24,510 nucleotides of DNA from Bacillota bacterium (GTDB taxonomy: Bacteria; Eremiobacterota; SpSt-956; JAKJGF01), in assembly GCA_029555925.1 (NCBI GenBank), contig JAKPQU010000310.1:1-24510 (forward strand), read 5' to 3'. The notes beneath the pieces are model-generated. The model saw only the letters and a list, made by a program, of their open reading frames with translations, did no database searches and was not told the DNA's origin. The translations under genes were made by a program, and so were the position numbers. How positions within the stretch are numbered: the first letter of the stretch is position 1; each line of letters begins with the position of its first letter. Positions 1 through 8,850 of the stretch are shown here, in pieces.

Positions 1-1296
1 TTCATCTGTAATATTATTTTTAATTCCTTCAAGTATTGCAAGACTCTCTTCCCATCTTCCCTGTATAGACAGCACATTTGCTTTCATTATTTTCATATCT
101 TCCGTAAGGGGGATAGATTTTTCCAGTAAATCCGCTTTTTCCATAAACTCTTCATAATGCCCGAGAGAACAGAGTTTCCCCATATTTTTTTGAAAAAATT
201 TACTTCCCTTTTCCATATCTCCTGCATTGATATAGTGATAAAAAGCTTCACTCCATAGTTCAGGGTTATGTTCAAAAAATTCACCGAGTATTTTATTAAG
301 ATAAATCTTTCTGTCTTCAGTTATTTTCTTTCTTATATATTCTTTTAAAAGAGGCTGAAGCAGGTAATTACAGGAAATATCCTTTTCCAGAAACATCTTA
401 CCTTCAAGTAATAACAGATATTCAGATATATTATCAATACGAGTTACTTTTTTTATAAAGTCGGAAGAAAGTGATATACGGGAAAGTGATAAACATTCGA
501 GGATATTTTTTTCTTCAGGGCCGGTTTCTTCCATTATTTTTCCGAATAAAAAATTTTCCGTATCCTTATCAAGGTAACCATTTTCTATAATATCTTCAAC
601 AGTAGATGTTTTTGATACAAGTAAACAGGCAAAGGTTTTTAAAATAAGAGGATAACCTCCGGAACGTTCAACTATTTTTATAATTGTATCTGTATCAGGA
701 AGAGGTTCGAAATCATGAAACATGAGAAGTTTTGTAAAAAACAAAATACTGTCTTCTTTTGGAAGTCCTTTTATTGTAAGCCTGAAAATATCCATAGTCT
801 CAACAGGAGAAAGAAAAAGACTTTCCGAGGAAATAACAAATATGCTGGAATTTCTTAAATAATTTTTGATTGTATATATGAAAATTTTATGTGATTCTCT
901 TTTTATATATTGAAAATCATCAATGAAAAGAATATATCTGTGTTTATTCAACAGCTCTACAAGATAAAGACATTTATCTTCATTTTTTAAAGACCTGTCT
1001 ATGAGAAATTCTTTCAGATGTTTTCCTTCATTTATTTCAATATGTTCACATATATCCGAAATAATAGTATCAAGTGTAGCATCTTCCTCACATTGTAACC
1101 ATAAAATTCTGTCTTTATATTCATCAAGTTCAGAAAGAATATTTGCCCATTTTAACATAAGGGAAGTCTTCCCTGCGCCTGCTATTCCTTCTATATAAAA
1201 AAAATTTATACTCGAAAAAATCTGTTCAATCTTTTTTAATTCTCTATCTCTTCCTGAAAATAAATCGGGACTTTTCGGAAGAATATGTAAAAACAT
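1..1296 (-). CDS. STAND/MalT-like P-loop ATPase, partial (C-terminus beyond window)
   Basis: The minus-strand frame is open from an ATG at 1296 through base 1 (432 codons, no stop), so the gene continues past the window edge. The N-terminus reads LFSGRDRELKKIE, typical of the start of AAA/STAND ATPase modules. A Walker A motif GIAGAGKTS lies at residues 37-45, a Walker B-like YILFIDDFQ about 105 residues later, and an SGGYPL motif (the GGxPL motif of STAND ATPases) after that. The helical remainder, with phrases such as AFYHYINAGDMEKGSKFF, looks like the tetratricopeptide-type repeats of MalT-like proteins. Family members are signal-regulated switches, often transcription activators with a C-terminal DNA-binding domain or bacterial signalling scaffolds. 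The missing C-terminus would decide which. The Shine-Dalgarno site is weak (CAGG about 9 bases upstream). The gene is divergent from the kinase gene at 1676. Confidence 0.85.
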   Translation of the reverse strand, partial: MFLHILPKSPDLFSGRDRELKKIEQIFSSINFFYIEGIAGAGKTSLMLKWANILSELDEYKDRILWLQCEEDATLDTIISDICEHIEINEGKHLKEFLIDRSLKNEDKCLYLVELLNKHRYILFIDDFQYIKRESHKIFIYTIKNYLRNSSIFVISSESLFLSPVETMDIFRLTIKGLPKEDSILFFTKLLMFHDFEPLPDTDTIIKIVERSGGYPLILKTFACLLVSKTSTVEDIIENGYLDKDTENFLFGKIMEETGPEEKNILECLSLSRISLSSDFIKKVTRIDNISEYLLLLEGKMFLEKDISCNYLLQPLLKEYIRKKITEDRKIYLNKILGEFFEHNPELWSEAFYHYINAGDMEKGSKFFQKNMGKLCSLGHYEEFMEKADLLEKSIPLTEDMKIMKANVLSIQGRWEESLAILEGIKNNITDE

Positions 1297-1675
1297 AATA
1301 TATACCTGCCTGTATGAGTGAAATTTCCGACTGTATCATAAATTTTGTGTAAACTTCTGTAAAAGCCTTATTTCATGTATGCTTACACAAAACATCTTAC
1401 ACTCTCGAATTTTCTATTTTATAATAACAAAAAATTCTGTAGAAAACAAGAAAAATATAAGGGAACAGGTTTAAAATTACTGTGATGAGCATAAATAATA
1501 TATTTTTACTCTCGTGACGCGTGACGGAAAAAAGACTCTTATTACATGGCTTATGCCCGGATCAGTAGTAAATGAAATGTCATAAAAAACATCATCACTA
1601 TTGTATATTTAAATCGTTTATGCTATTTTTATATTACAATTCGTAAATTTTATCATCTATACATTATGAGATTAT
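1297..1675. other. Intergenic region between divergent genes
   Basis: This 379-bp gap separates the divergent ATPase and hybrid kinase genes and should contain both promoters. The only clear structure is a family C repeat at about 1480-1568. Upstream of the kinase, TTGTAT (1601-1606) and TATTTT (1624-1629) are 17 bases apart, a weak sigma-70-like pair. No convincing ORF or stable RNA is visible. Confidence 0.6.
1480..1568. repeat. Dispersed repeat family C, copy 1
   Basis: This segment aligns over about 88 bp with 22179-22266. Shared blocks include TGAGCATAAATAATA near the left end and TTATTACATG plus CTTATGC near the right end. The ends are imperfect inverted repeats (GCATAA against TTATGC). 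The centre carries a CGTGACGCGTGACGG word that is related to the core of family A. Confidence 0.7.
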
Positions 1676-4222
1676 ATGGAAAACTTATTAACATCTTCCG
1701 AAAATAACATAACAATTGAAAAATCTCTGAAAGAGACCCGCCATTTTGCAGAAAAAATTCTTGCAACGACACCAAATTTCATTTATGTTTATGATTTAAA
1801 CAGAAAATATAATATTTATACCAATCATGAGCTGATGAAGTTTCTCGGTTATACATCGGAAAAACTAAAGATTATGGACAGTAATTTCTTAAAAATTATT
1901 CTTCATCCTGAAGATATAGAAAAAGTTGCTGAATATCATAAACATATGACAGATGCTCCTGACGGAGAAATCTTTTCTTTAGAATACAGGATAAAACACT
2001 CTGACGGTTCATGGAAATGGATCTGTACCAGAGATACTGTATTTAAACGAGACTCCACTGGTATGGTAGAACAGATTATAGGTACGGCAACGGACATTAC
2101 TGATAAAAAAATATCAGAAAAAAATCAGGAACTGAGCATGAAAGTGATGGAACTACTCAATCAGCCGGGAGAAAAACTTTCAGTAATAGACCATATAATC
2201 GGATTGATAAAAAGATTTACAGAGATAGACGCTGTTGGAATTCGTATGAAAGATGGTGATGAATTTCCTTATTATGTAACAGATGGTTTTAATGGGCACT
2301 TTATAAAATCAGAAAATTACCTGTGTAATCGTGACAGTTTGGGTAACATTATTTTTAATGAAAAAGGTGAGCCCATAATAGATTGTCTCTGCGGAAAAAT
2401 ACTCGCCGGAAATATAGATAAATCTTTACCTTATTATACGGAAAAAGGAAGTTTCTGGTGTAATAATATGTCCATGCTTACTGAAGATAATTCAGGGGAA
2501 GAAGAAATCTGCACCAGAAATAAGTGTATTACAGAAGGATATAAATCTATAGCTCTAATCCCTTTGAAATCAGGTAATGATACAGCAGGTCTCCTTCAAT
2601 TAAACAGTAAAAGAATAAACTGTTTTACCCTGGAAATGATAAAACTGTTTGAAACTATTGCTTCAAGTACAGGTATAGCCCTTACAAGATGGAAAGCCCA
2701 GGAATCATTAAAAGAAACAAAAGATTATCTGGATAAAGTAATTAATTCTGTTGCAGATCCGATATTTGTAAAGGATATAAATCACAGATTTGTAATGGTT
2801 AATAATGCCGAATGTAGTTTGTTAGGATATAAAAGAGAGGAAATCATAGGAAAAACAGACTACGATTTCTTTCCGAAAGAAGAGAGTGATATTTTCTGGG
2901 AAAAAGACGATCTGGTTTTTAATACAGGAGAAGAAAATGTAAATGAGGAAGAACTGACCAATGCATATGGTGATACACGAAAAATAGTGACAAAGAAGGC
3001 TCTCTATAAGGATAAGAAAGGTCAGAAATATATCGTAGGTATTACAAGAGATATTACAGATATAACAAAAACACAGAAGGAAAAAGAAAAAATAGAAAAA
3101 CAGTTACAACAGGCTCAAAAAATGGAATCTATAGGAACTCTTGCAGGTGGCATAGCTCACGACTTTAACAATATCCTAGGAACTATAATAAGCTATTCGG
3201 AACTTGGATTAACGACTGTATCAGATGAACGCAGTGTCAGAAACAGTTTTGAAGGAATAATAAGAGCAGGTTCCAGAGCAAGAGATATAATCAGACAGAT
3301 ACTTACCTTCAGCCGTCAGACAGGATTTGAAATGAGACCTATCAGTCTGGGACATATTATAAAAGAAGAGCTTCCACTTATAAGATCATCACTTCCTTCT
3401 ACTATTAAAATAAAAACTATTATTAATACAGATGGTATGATTCTTGCAGATCATGGACAGATCTGCCAGATATTGTTAAATCTCTGCTCCAATGCAATGG
3501 ATGCTATGGCAGTTCAGGGTGGGCTACTGGAAATAAATCTTTCCAGGATAAATATAAATTCAGAATATACAGATTTAAAGCCCGGAGACTATATAGTTTT
3601 AACTGTAACAGATACAGGTCATGGTATGAGCAGACATACACTGGAAAGAATATTCGATCCCTTTTTTACTACAAAAGATCAGACAAAAGGAAGCGGAATG
3701 GGTCTATCTGTTGTTCATGGCATAGTAAAAAATCATGGCGGAACAATAAAAGTATCAAGTGAATTAAATAAAGGAACTTCTTTTCAAATTTTAATTCCGG
3801 AATTTCAGCATCAGGTTACAGAAAAAGAGGATTCAAAGGAAACTGTTACATCTGAACATGTACATATACTTTTTATAGACGATGAAGAAGATCTCCTTTT
3901 TTCCCAGGGACAGATGTTAAAATTCCAGGGATATGATGTTACGTCTACAACATCCAGTACGAAAGCTATGGAAATATTTCAGAAAAATCCTTATGATTTT
4001 GATCTTATTATTACAGATCAAACTATGCCTGATATGACCGGTATTGAAATAATAAAAAATATTTTTCATATTCGTCCCGGAATACCTGTTATACTGTGTA
4101 CAGGTTACAGTGAACAATCTATAAAAGATGAAGCAGAATCACTCGGAATTAAATGTCTTTTGATAAAACCTGTTACAGCAAAGAATTTAATTAAAACAAT
4201 AAGGAAAATTTTAGAGAAGTGA
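1676..4222 (+). CDS. PAS-GAF-PAS hybrid sensor histidine kinase with C-terminal receiver
   Basis: The 848-residue protein has no signal peptide or membrane segment, so it probably senses in the cytoplasm. Domains in order are PAS (about 20-145, including the PAC-like DGSWKWICTRDTVF), a cysteine-rich GAF domain (about 150-345), a second PAS (about 355-475), HisKA with the H-box LAGGIAHDFNN (His495), HATPase_c with an N-box (LNLCSNAMDAM) and G-boxes (DTGHGM, GSGMGLSVV), and a receiver (acidic pair Asp735/Asp736, phospho-acceptor Asp781 in ITDQTMPD, Lys831 in IKPV). Family knowledge: autophosphorylation at the histidine, then transfer to the fused receiver and probably on to an HPt or separate regulator, none of which is adjacent. 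The GAF domain has a CLCG and several further cysteines, possibly a ligand or metal site (inference). The start follows only a weak Shine-Dalgarno. The gene converges on the activase-like gene at 4340. Confidence 0.93.
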   Translation: MENLLTSSENNITIEKSLKETRHFAEKILATTPNFIYVYDLNRKYNIYTNHELMKFLGYTSEKLKIMDSNFLKIILHPEDIEKVAEYHKHMTDAPDGEIFSLEYRIKHSDGSWKWICTRDTVFKRDSTGMVEQIIGTATDITDKKISEKNQELSMKVMELLNQPGEKLSVIDHIIGLIKRFTEIDAVGIRMKDGDEFPYYVTDGFNGHFIKSENYLCNRDSLGNIIFNEKGEPIIDCLCGKILAGNIDKSLPYYTEKGSFWCNNMSMLTEDNSGEEEICTRNKCITEGYKSIALIPLKSGNDTAGLLQLNSKRINCFTLEMIKLFETIASSTGIALTRWKAQESLKETKDYLDKVINSVADPIFVKDINHRFVMVNNAECSLLGYKREEIIGKTDYDFFPKEESDIFWEKDDLVFNTGEENVNEEELTNAYGDTRKIVTKKALYKDKKGQKYIVGITRDITDITKTQKEKEKIEKQLQQAQKMESIGTLAGGIAHDFNNILGTIISYSELGLTTVSDERSVRNSFEGIIRAGSRARDIIRQILTFSRQTGFEMRPISLGHIIKEELPLIRSSLPSTIKIKTIINTDGMILADHGQICQILLNLCSNAMDAMAVQGGLLEINLSRININSEYTDLKPGDYIVLTVTDTGHGMSRHTLERIFDPFFTTKDQTKGSGMGLSVVHGIVKNHGGTIKVSSELNKGTSFQILIPEFQHQVTEKEDSKETVTSEHVHILFIDDEEDLLFSQGQMLKFQGYDVTSTTSSTKAMEIFQKNPYDFDLIITDQTMPDMTGIEIIKNIFHIRPGIPVILCTGYSEQSIKDEAESLGIKCLLIKPVTAKNLIKTIRKILEK

Positions 4223-4275
4223 GTCGTGAATAGTAGGGGCGTTTGAATAAACGCCAATTACGCATCACTACTATA
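4221..4275. repeat. Short dyad element between convergent genes
   Basis: A perfect 7-bp stem, GGCGTTT and AAACGCC with loop GAAT, lies at 4238-4255. It is flanked by GTGAATAGTAG on the left and CACTACTATA on the right, which form imperfect outer arms. The words TCGTGA and TTACGCATCAC recall the cores of repeat families A and C. There is no T-tract on the plus side, so it is a poor terminator. Confidence 0.45.
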
Positions 4276-4290
4276 AGTAATAAAAAAACA

Positions 4291-4331
4291 AAAAAGGTGA
4301 GAGGAAAAATAATTTCTCCTCTCACCTTTCA
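4291..4331 (-). terminator. Rho-independent terminator of the activase-like gene
   Basis: A 13-bp perfect stem pairs AAAGGTGAGAGGA (4293-4305) with TCCTCTCACCTTT (4317-4329). Read on the minus strand it is followed by TTGTTTTTTTATTA. It lies directly downstream of the stop codon of the minus-strand gene ending at 4340. On the plus strand no T-tract follows, so it should work mainly leftward. Confidence 0.9.
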
Positions 4332-4339
4332 CTTATTGT

Positions 4340-7300
4340 TTAAACTCTGATAAGTTCTTTCTTCATAGAATCCATTCTCTTTGTGAACTGTTTGGCCTGA
4401 TGAACAAAGGCTTCAAGCCTGGTGTCGGAATTGGTCTGACCCAGTCCGTCATAGGCAACATTGAGAACAGGAATATCATTGTGTTCTTCTTTAAATCTCT
4501 TGAGAAGAGCTGCTGCTATTGTGCCGGGAAGGCAGGTAAAGGGTATTGTATTTACTATACCGCAGAGACCTTTCTTATAAAAATCTGCTGCTTTACCCAT
4601 ACTCATAATTGCTTCTCCAAAGAATGTTCTCGGCACATATTCTTCTGCCATATCGAGTACTGCCTTTGTGGAAGGCTCTTCTAAATTTCTTAAGAATCCT
4701 TTGAATACTCCTGCAATCTTATGTTCTTCATGAACCTGGAATTTATCCATTAAGAGTGTTTTGCCTATAGTAATAATATCACCGCGCTGCCTGGCAAGAA
4801 AATCACGTCTGAAATTCCTGTAAAGGAACCATTCGTAAACAGGTGCCACCCAGACTTCAACTCCGAGATCTTCAAGTTTGATAATAATATCTTCATTGCT
4901 GAATCTGTTGGCACGGACAAAGAATTCCCCTACCATACCGACTACAGGTTTCAATTCACTTTTATCAACCTTTATTGCTTCAAACATTTTACGGCATTCT
5001 TTGAGAGCTTTTATGAGATTACCCCGTTTTTCAATAGCCTCCATAGCCAGATCCACTGCATTTCTGTAAACCTTTTCTGTTTCTCCTTTATTTATTTCAT
5101 AAGGTCTTGTTTCTCTCAGACATTTCTCTAAAAGATCTATTGACACCATACCCTGCCAGCCAAGGAGGAAAAAGTCTTTTCCCACTACTTCCAGTTCTTC
5201 AAAGAAATTCTTTGCCTGATTTGGAGCATATATGGGAACATCTGAATATCCAATCTCATCAAGAACCATACGCTGTAACATATTATACTGACCAAATCTG
5301 CATGGACCGCTTGAGCCTCCCATAAAGAAAGCTGCTCCTTTACGGTCGAAATCCTTGCTCATTACCTGGCGAACCATATCACCTGTTGTCACAATAGCAG
5401 GATAACATTCTTTACCCGATGTATAACGTCTGCCGAGTTTTACGGTTTCTTCATTTGATTCAGGCATGACCACAGCATTGACACCATTTGCCTTAAAGGC
5501 TGCAGCCAGTGCATGGGCATGATCTGACATATAAGGCAGATAAACGGTTCTCTTTGTGCCTTTTTCAATAGAAAGAATCTTTACCTGTTTGGTTTTTTCG
5601 ACATCAGAGGGGAACACATTTTTTAGACTGTCAAGGAATGCCTCACATCTTGTTATAGCTCCCACATCGGCACTGTGTTCATCAATTTCAATCTGAAGGA
5701 ACGGTTTATCATCCATTTTTTCACGGAAGAAATGAGATATAAAGGAATCCGGCCCGCAGCCAAAATTTGTAAGATACATGGCATTAAGACGTTTATCTCT
5801 TCTTATAATTTCTGATATACAGAGTATTTTCTGTCCGTAACGCCAGTACATATTTGGCCAGTCTTCTGAAATATCTATTTCATCTATTGGGAAGAAATCA
5901 AGTGGTATCGGGATAACGCCTAAATTCATAAGTTTTTGAGGAAGTCCAAGGTTTATGCCCGGATCACATCCATTATAGGGACGGCTTACAACAATAACAG
6001 CCTTATCTTCAGGTTTCAGACTGTCAAGTATTGTTTTACCTCTTGACTGAAGAGTCTTATAGAAAGTATCCTGAACATCTGCCGCTTTCTTTATGGCATT
6101 TTTAACATCTTTTCCTTTCAAGCCAAGGATTTTACCCATTTCTATAAGTTCTTTCTGAACAGGAGATGTATTATAACCTTCTTTAAAGAAGAGTGCCGGT
6201 TCCAGAACTTTAATGCCTGCTTTTTCAAAATTAATGGCAGAACGGAGAGTATAAGGAATACTCTGAACATAGGGACAACTGAAACTTTCAGGAAGATTTG
6301 GATTGTTCTGCTTCATATTTATAAGGCTTGGAAGGAAGAGATATTCAACCTTCTTATCCATAAGATTATGAACATGTCCGAGAGCGACTTTTACGGGGAA
6401 ACAGGTTTCTGCCACTGCATTTTCTACTCCCATATGAATAATCTTTTTCGTAGTCGTATCTGACAGTACTATTTCATAGCCAAGTTCTGTAAAAAAGGCA
6501 GACCAGAAAGGAAACATTTCATAATACATGGTAAGAATTCTGGGGAAGCCTATTTTCTTATCGCCTGTTACTTTATTTTTCTGATAGTATTCGGTAAGAA
6601 GGGTTTCTCTTTCCTTAAAATAATCAGGAATGTCATTCTTCTTTCTGGTTTTATCTATTTCAAATTTTTCACATCTGCTGCCGTAGAAGAGATTCTGACC
6701 GTCTTCTACCGTAACCTTTCTTATTTCACAGAGGTTTGAACACTCTTTACATTCAAAGGAACTTATCTCATATTCCATATTAACAATATCAAAGCCTTTA
6801 AATCTGCTCTCTGTAATACCCTGTTCTCTGCAGTATTCCTGGGCAAGTATGGCAGCACCTATAGCACCTGTTACATCAAAATTCGGCGGTATACTTATAG
6901 GTTTACCGAGAACGCTCTCAAAAGCTGCCTTTACACCCTGATTGTTTGCCATAGCTCCCTGGAAATATATCTTATTTCCAATCTTACGTTCTCCCACTAC
7001 CCTGTTAAGATAATTCTGTGCTATGGAATAGGAAAGACCTGCTACTATATCGGCTTTTTCAACACCTAACTGCTGGTTATGAACGACATCGGATTCCATA
7101 AAAACAGTGCATCGTTCGCCCAGACATGACGGACATTCGGAAGAGAGGGCAACTTCGCTGAATTCTCCCTTTATATTTACATTCAGTCTTTCTGCCTGTT
7201 CTTCAAGGAAAGATCCTGTTCCTGCGGCACAGACCTTGTTCATTTCAAAATCAACGATAGCTCCGTTCGAAAGACTTATATATTTGGAATCCTGCCCGCC

Positions 7301-8578
7301 TATTTCAAATATTGTATCCACATCAGGATCATAATGAGCTGTAGCAGTGGCCTGAGCAGTAATTTCATTTCTTACTGCATCGGCTCCTATGAGATCTCCT
7401 ATCATATATCTTCCGGAACCGGTAGTTCCCACACCTGCGACTATAACATGATCTTTTATTTCTGATCCAACTTCTCTGATGCCCTGTCTTACTGCTTCTA
7501 TAGGTCTTCCTGCAGTTCTCAGATAACTTCTTGCCACAACCTTTCTGTCTTCATCTATGGCAACTACGTTTGTACTTATAGAACCTATATCTATACCTAG
7601 ATAAACCTTCAGTTTTTCACCGGAAGAAAGAGGCTTTTCTTTACGAAGTAATTTGGATACATCTACAGCACTTTCCCTTGAAAGGGGCACCATGGATTTT
7701 CTTTCTTTTCCTCTGTTACTTTCAAGATATGCTTCAAGTTCCGAGAGGTTCCATGTTATTTTCTGTATATCAGGAACAGTCATACGAAGTAAAGCCACGC
7801 CTATGGCAGGCATAGACGGGAAATGCTCGGGTACTATTAACTCACCGTCTGTAAGACCGAGCACATCTCTGAAAGCTCTTATCATACCTTTGTTTGCAGC
7901 GACACCGCCCTGAAACACTACAGGTTTTATAAAATCTTTCCCTTTACCTATACTGCTCCTGAAATTTCTGGCCATAGCAAAACAGAGGCCTGATATAATA
8001 TCATAAACAGGTGTTGCTTCCTGCTGCAGGTGAATCATATCGGTTTTAGCAAAAACACTGCAGCGGCCGGCAATTCTCGGAGGAGTTTTGGATTTCAGGG
8101 ATTCTTCGCCGAACTGTTCTATAGTAAAACCAAGTCTTGTTGCCTGCTGGTCCAGAAAAGAACCTGTTCCTGCGGCACAGATGGTATTCATGGCAAAATC
8201 TTTCACCATCATAGTTTCCGAATGTTTATCATATTCTACAAGTATAAGCTTTGAATCTTCTCCACCTATTTCAATAATAGTTCTTGCCTGAGGATGGAAA
8301 AGTTCCACTGCTTTGGCCTGTGCAACGACTTCATTTACAAAGGTACCTTTAATTTTGTCAACAATAAGTTTTCCACCTGATCCGGTAACTCCTATATCCC
8401 ATATATTTTCTACGGGAAATTTTGCTTCCACATCTTTAAGTGCTTCAAGAGCAGTCTTTACAGGCTGTCCCATATGTCTTATATATTCTTCTTTTAATAT
8501 TTCCTTTTTTTCATTCAGAATTACAAGATTTACACTTACAGAACCAATATCAATACCTAGAAACAATTTTTCACTCAT
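4340..8578 (-). CDS. Fused acyl-CoA dehydratase activase-type protein: two BcrAD/BadFG domains, DUF2229, HgdB-like region
   Basis: The 1412-residue protein starts with two tandem ASKHA ATPase domains of the HgdC/BcrAD/BadFG type, about 4-265 (LFLGIDIGSVS) and 325-590 (VYLGIDIGSIS). Each has the conserved cysteines that bind a [4Fe-4S] cluster at the subunit interface in HgdC: NTICAAGTGSFL (Cys134) with GRCSVF (Cys173), and NKVCAAGTGSFL (Cys450) with GERCTVF (Cys490). A CKECSNLCEIR cysteine cluster (about 655) leads into a DUF2229-like region (from about 690, FPRILTMYYEMFPF) and an HgdB-like part with NFGCGPDSF. Family knowledge: HgdC-type activases use ATP to drive low-potential electrons into dehydratase or double-cubane partners and are oxygen-sensitive. 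The substrate of this long fused form is not known to me. No hgdAB or electron-carrier gene is adjacent. The start is the ATG giving MSEKLFLGIDIG; an AAGGAG lies 16 bases upstream, which is farther than usual. A strong terminator follows. Confidence 0.93.
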   Translation of the reverse strand: MSEKLFLGIDIGSVSVNLVILNEKKEILKEEYIRHMGQPVKTALEALKDVEAKFPVENIWDIGVTGSGGKLIVDKIKGTFVNEVVAQAKAVELFHPQARTIIEIGGEDSKLILVEYDKHSETMMVKDFAMNTICAAGTGSFLDQQATRLGFTIEQFGEESLKSKTPPRIAGRCSVFAKTDMIHLQQEATPVYDIISGLCFAMARNFRSSIGKGKDFIKPVVFQGGVAANKGMIRAFRDVLGLTDGELIVPEHFPSMPAIGVALLRMTVPDIQKITWNLSELEAYLESNRGKERKSMVPLSRESAVDVSKLLRKEKPLSSGEKLKVYLGIDIGSISTNVVAIDEDRKVVARSYLRTAGRPIEAVRQGIREVGSEIKDHVIVAGVGTTGSGRYMIGDLIGADAVRNEITAQATATAHYDPDVDTIFEIGGQDSKYISLSNGAIVDFEMNKVCAAGTGSFLEEQAERLNVNIKGEFSEVALSSECPSCLGERCTVFMESDVVHNQQLGVEKADIVAGLSYSIAQNYLNRVVGERKIGNKIYFQGAMANNQGVKAAFESVLGKPISIPPNFDVTGAIGAAILAQEYCREQGITESRFKGFDIVNMEYEISSFECKECSNLCEIRKVTVEDGQNLFYGSRCEKFEIDKTRKKNDIPDYFKERETLLTEYYQKNKVTGDKKIGFPRILTMYYEMFPFWSAFFTELGYEIVLSDTTTKKIIHMGVENAVAETCFPVKVALGHVHNLMDKKVEYLFLPSLINMKQNNPNLPESFSCPYVQSIPYTLRSAINFEKAGIKVLEPALFFKEGYNTSPVQKELIEMGKILGLKGKDVKNAIKKAADVQDTFYKTLQSRGKTILDSLKPEDKAVIVVSRPYNGCDPGINLGLPQKLMNLGVIPIPLDFFPIDEIDISEDWPNMYWRYGQKILCISEIIRRDKRLNAMYLTNFGCGPDSFISHFFREKMDDKPFLQIEIDEHSADVGAITRCEAFLDSLKNVFPSDVEKTKQVKILSIEKGTKRTVYLPYMSDHAHALAAAFKANGVNAVVMPESNEETVKLGRRYTSGKECYPAIVTTGDMVRQVMSKDFDRKGAAFFMGGSSGPCRFGQYNMLQRMVLDEIGYSDVPIYAPNQAKNFFEELEVVGKDFFLLGWQGMVSIDLLEKCLRETRPYEINKGETEKVYRNAVDLAMEAIEKRGNLIKALKECRKMFEAIKVDKSELKPVVGMVGEFFVRANRFSNEDIIIKLEDLGVEVWVAPVYEWFLYRNFRRDFLARQRGDIITIGKTLLMDKFQVHEEHKIAGVFKGFLRNLEEPSTKAVLDMAEEYVPRTFFGEAIMSMGKAADFYKKGLCGIVNTIPFTCLPGTIAAALLKRFKEEHNDIPVLNVAYDGLGQTNSDTRLEAFVHQAKQFTKRMDSMKKELIRV

Positions 8579-8850
8579 CTTCTTAAAAAGTCAACTCCTT
8601 AATTTTACAGCCAGACATGGCTAAATTGCATAAAGACTATAATAATTTCTAAACTGTCTGTTGTCAAGGTGAGAAATTACATAAAACTATGTTTTTATTT
8701 TAAAAGTGAAATCCTTCTTTTAATTTTTATAATTTTATTGGGGCATATTTTATATAGATAGCGTTTTTTTACGACATTTAGATTCATTTTTACTGGAACT
8801 TACACCTGACTTATATAAAAAAACGGAAAATTTTAACATATTGGACTATA
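8579..8850. other. Intergenic region with repeat B copy and a short palindrome
   Basis: This is the promoter region of the activase-like gene and the downstream region of the receiver-kinase gene. It holds the dyad AGCCA-GACA-TGGCT at 8609-8622, a possible but unproven operator just upstream of the start. A family B repeat copy begins at about 8757. No clear terminator for the gene ending at 8851 is visible. Confidence 0.5.
8757..8822. repeat. Dispersed repeat family B, copy 1
   Basis: The segment begins GATAGCGTTTTTTTACGACA and continues with TTCATTTTTACTGGAA. It aligns with segments starting at about 22000 and 23225. This copy diverges from the other two towards its right end. Confidence 0.65.

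Noticed and set aside
4238..4255. Terminator of the plus-strand hybrid kinase gene
   Set aside because: The stem is only 7 bp and no T-tract follows on the plus strand.
4400..8624. Several plus-strand frames of 60-100 codons
   Set aside because: All lie antisense inside the activase-like gene, whose own frame has continuous conserved motifs.
8618..8630. Sigma-54 (-24/-12) promoter TGGC...TTGCA
   Set aside because: The TGGC and TTGC blocks are about three bases too close for a real -24/-12 promoter, and the direction would not serve the adjacent minus-strand gene.
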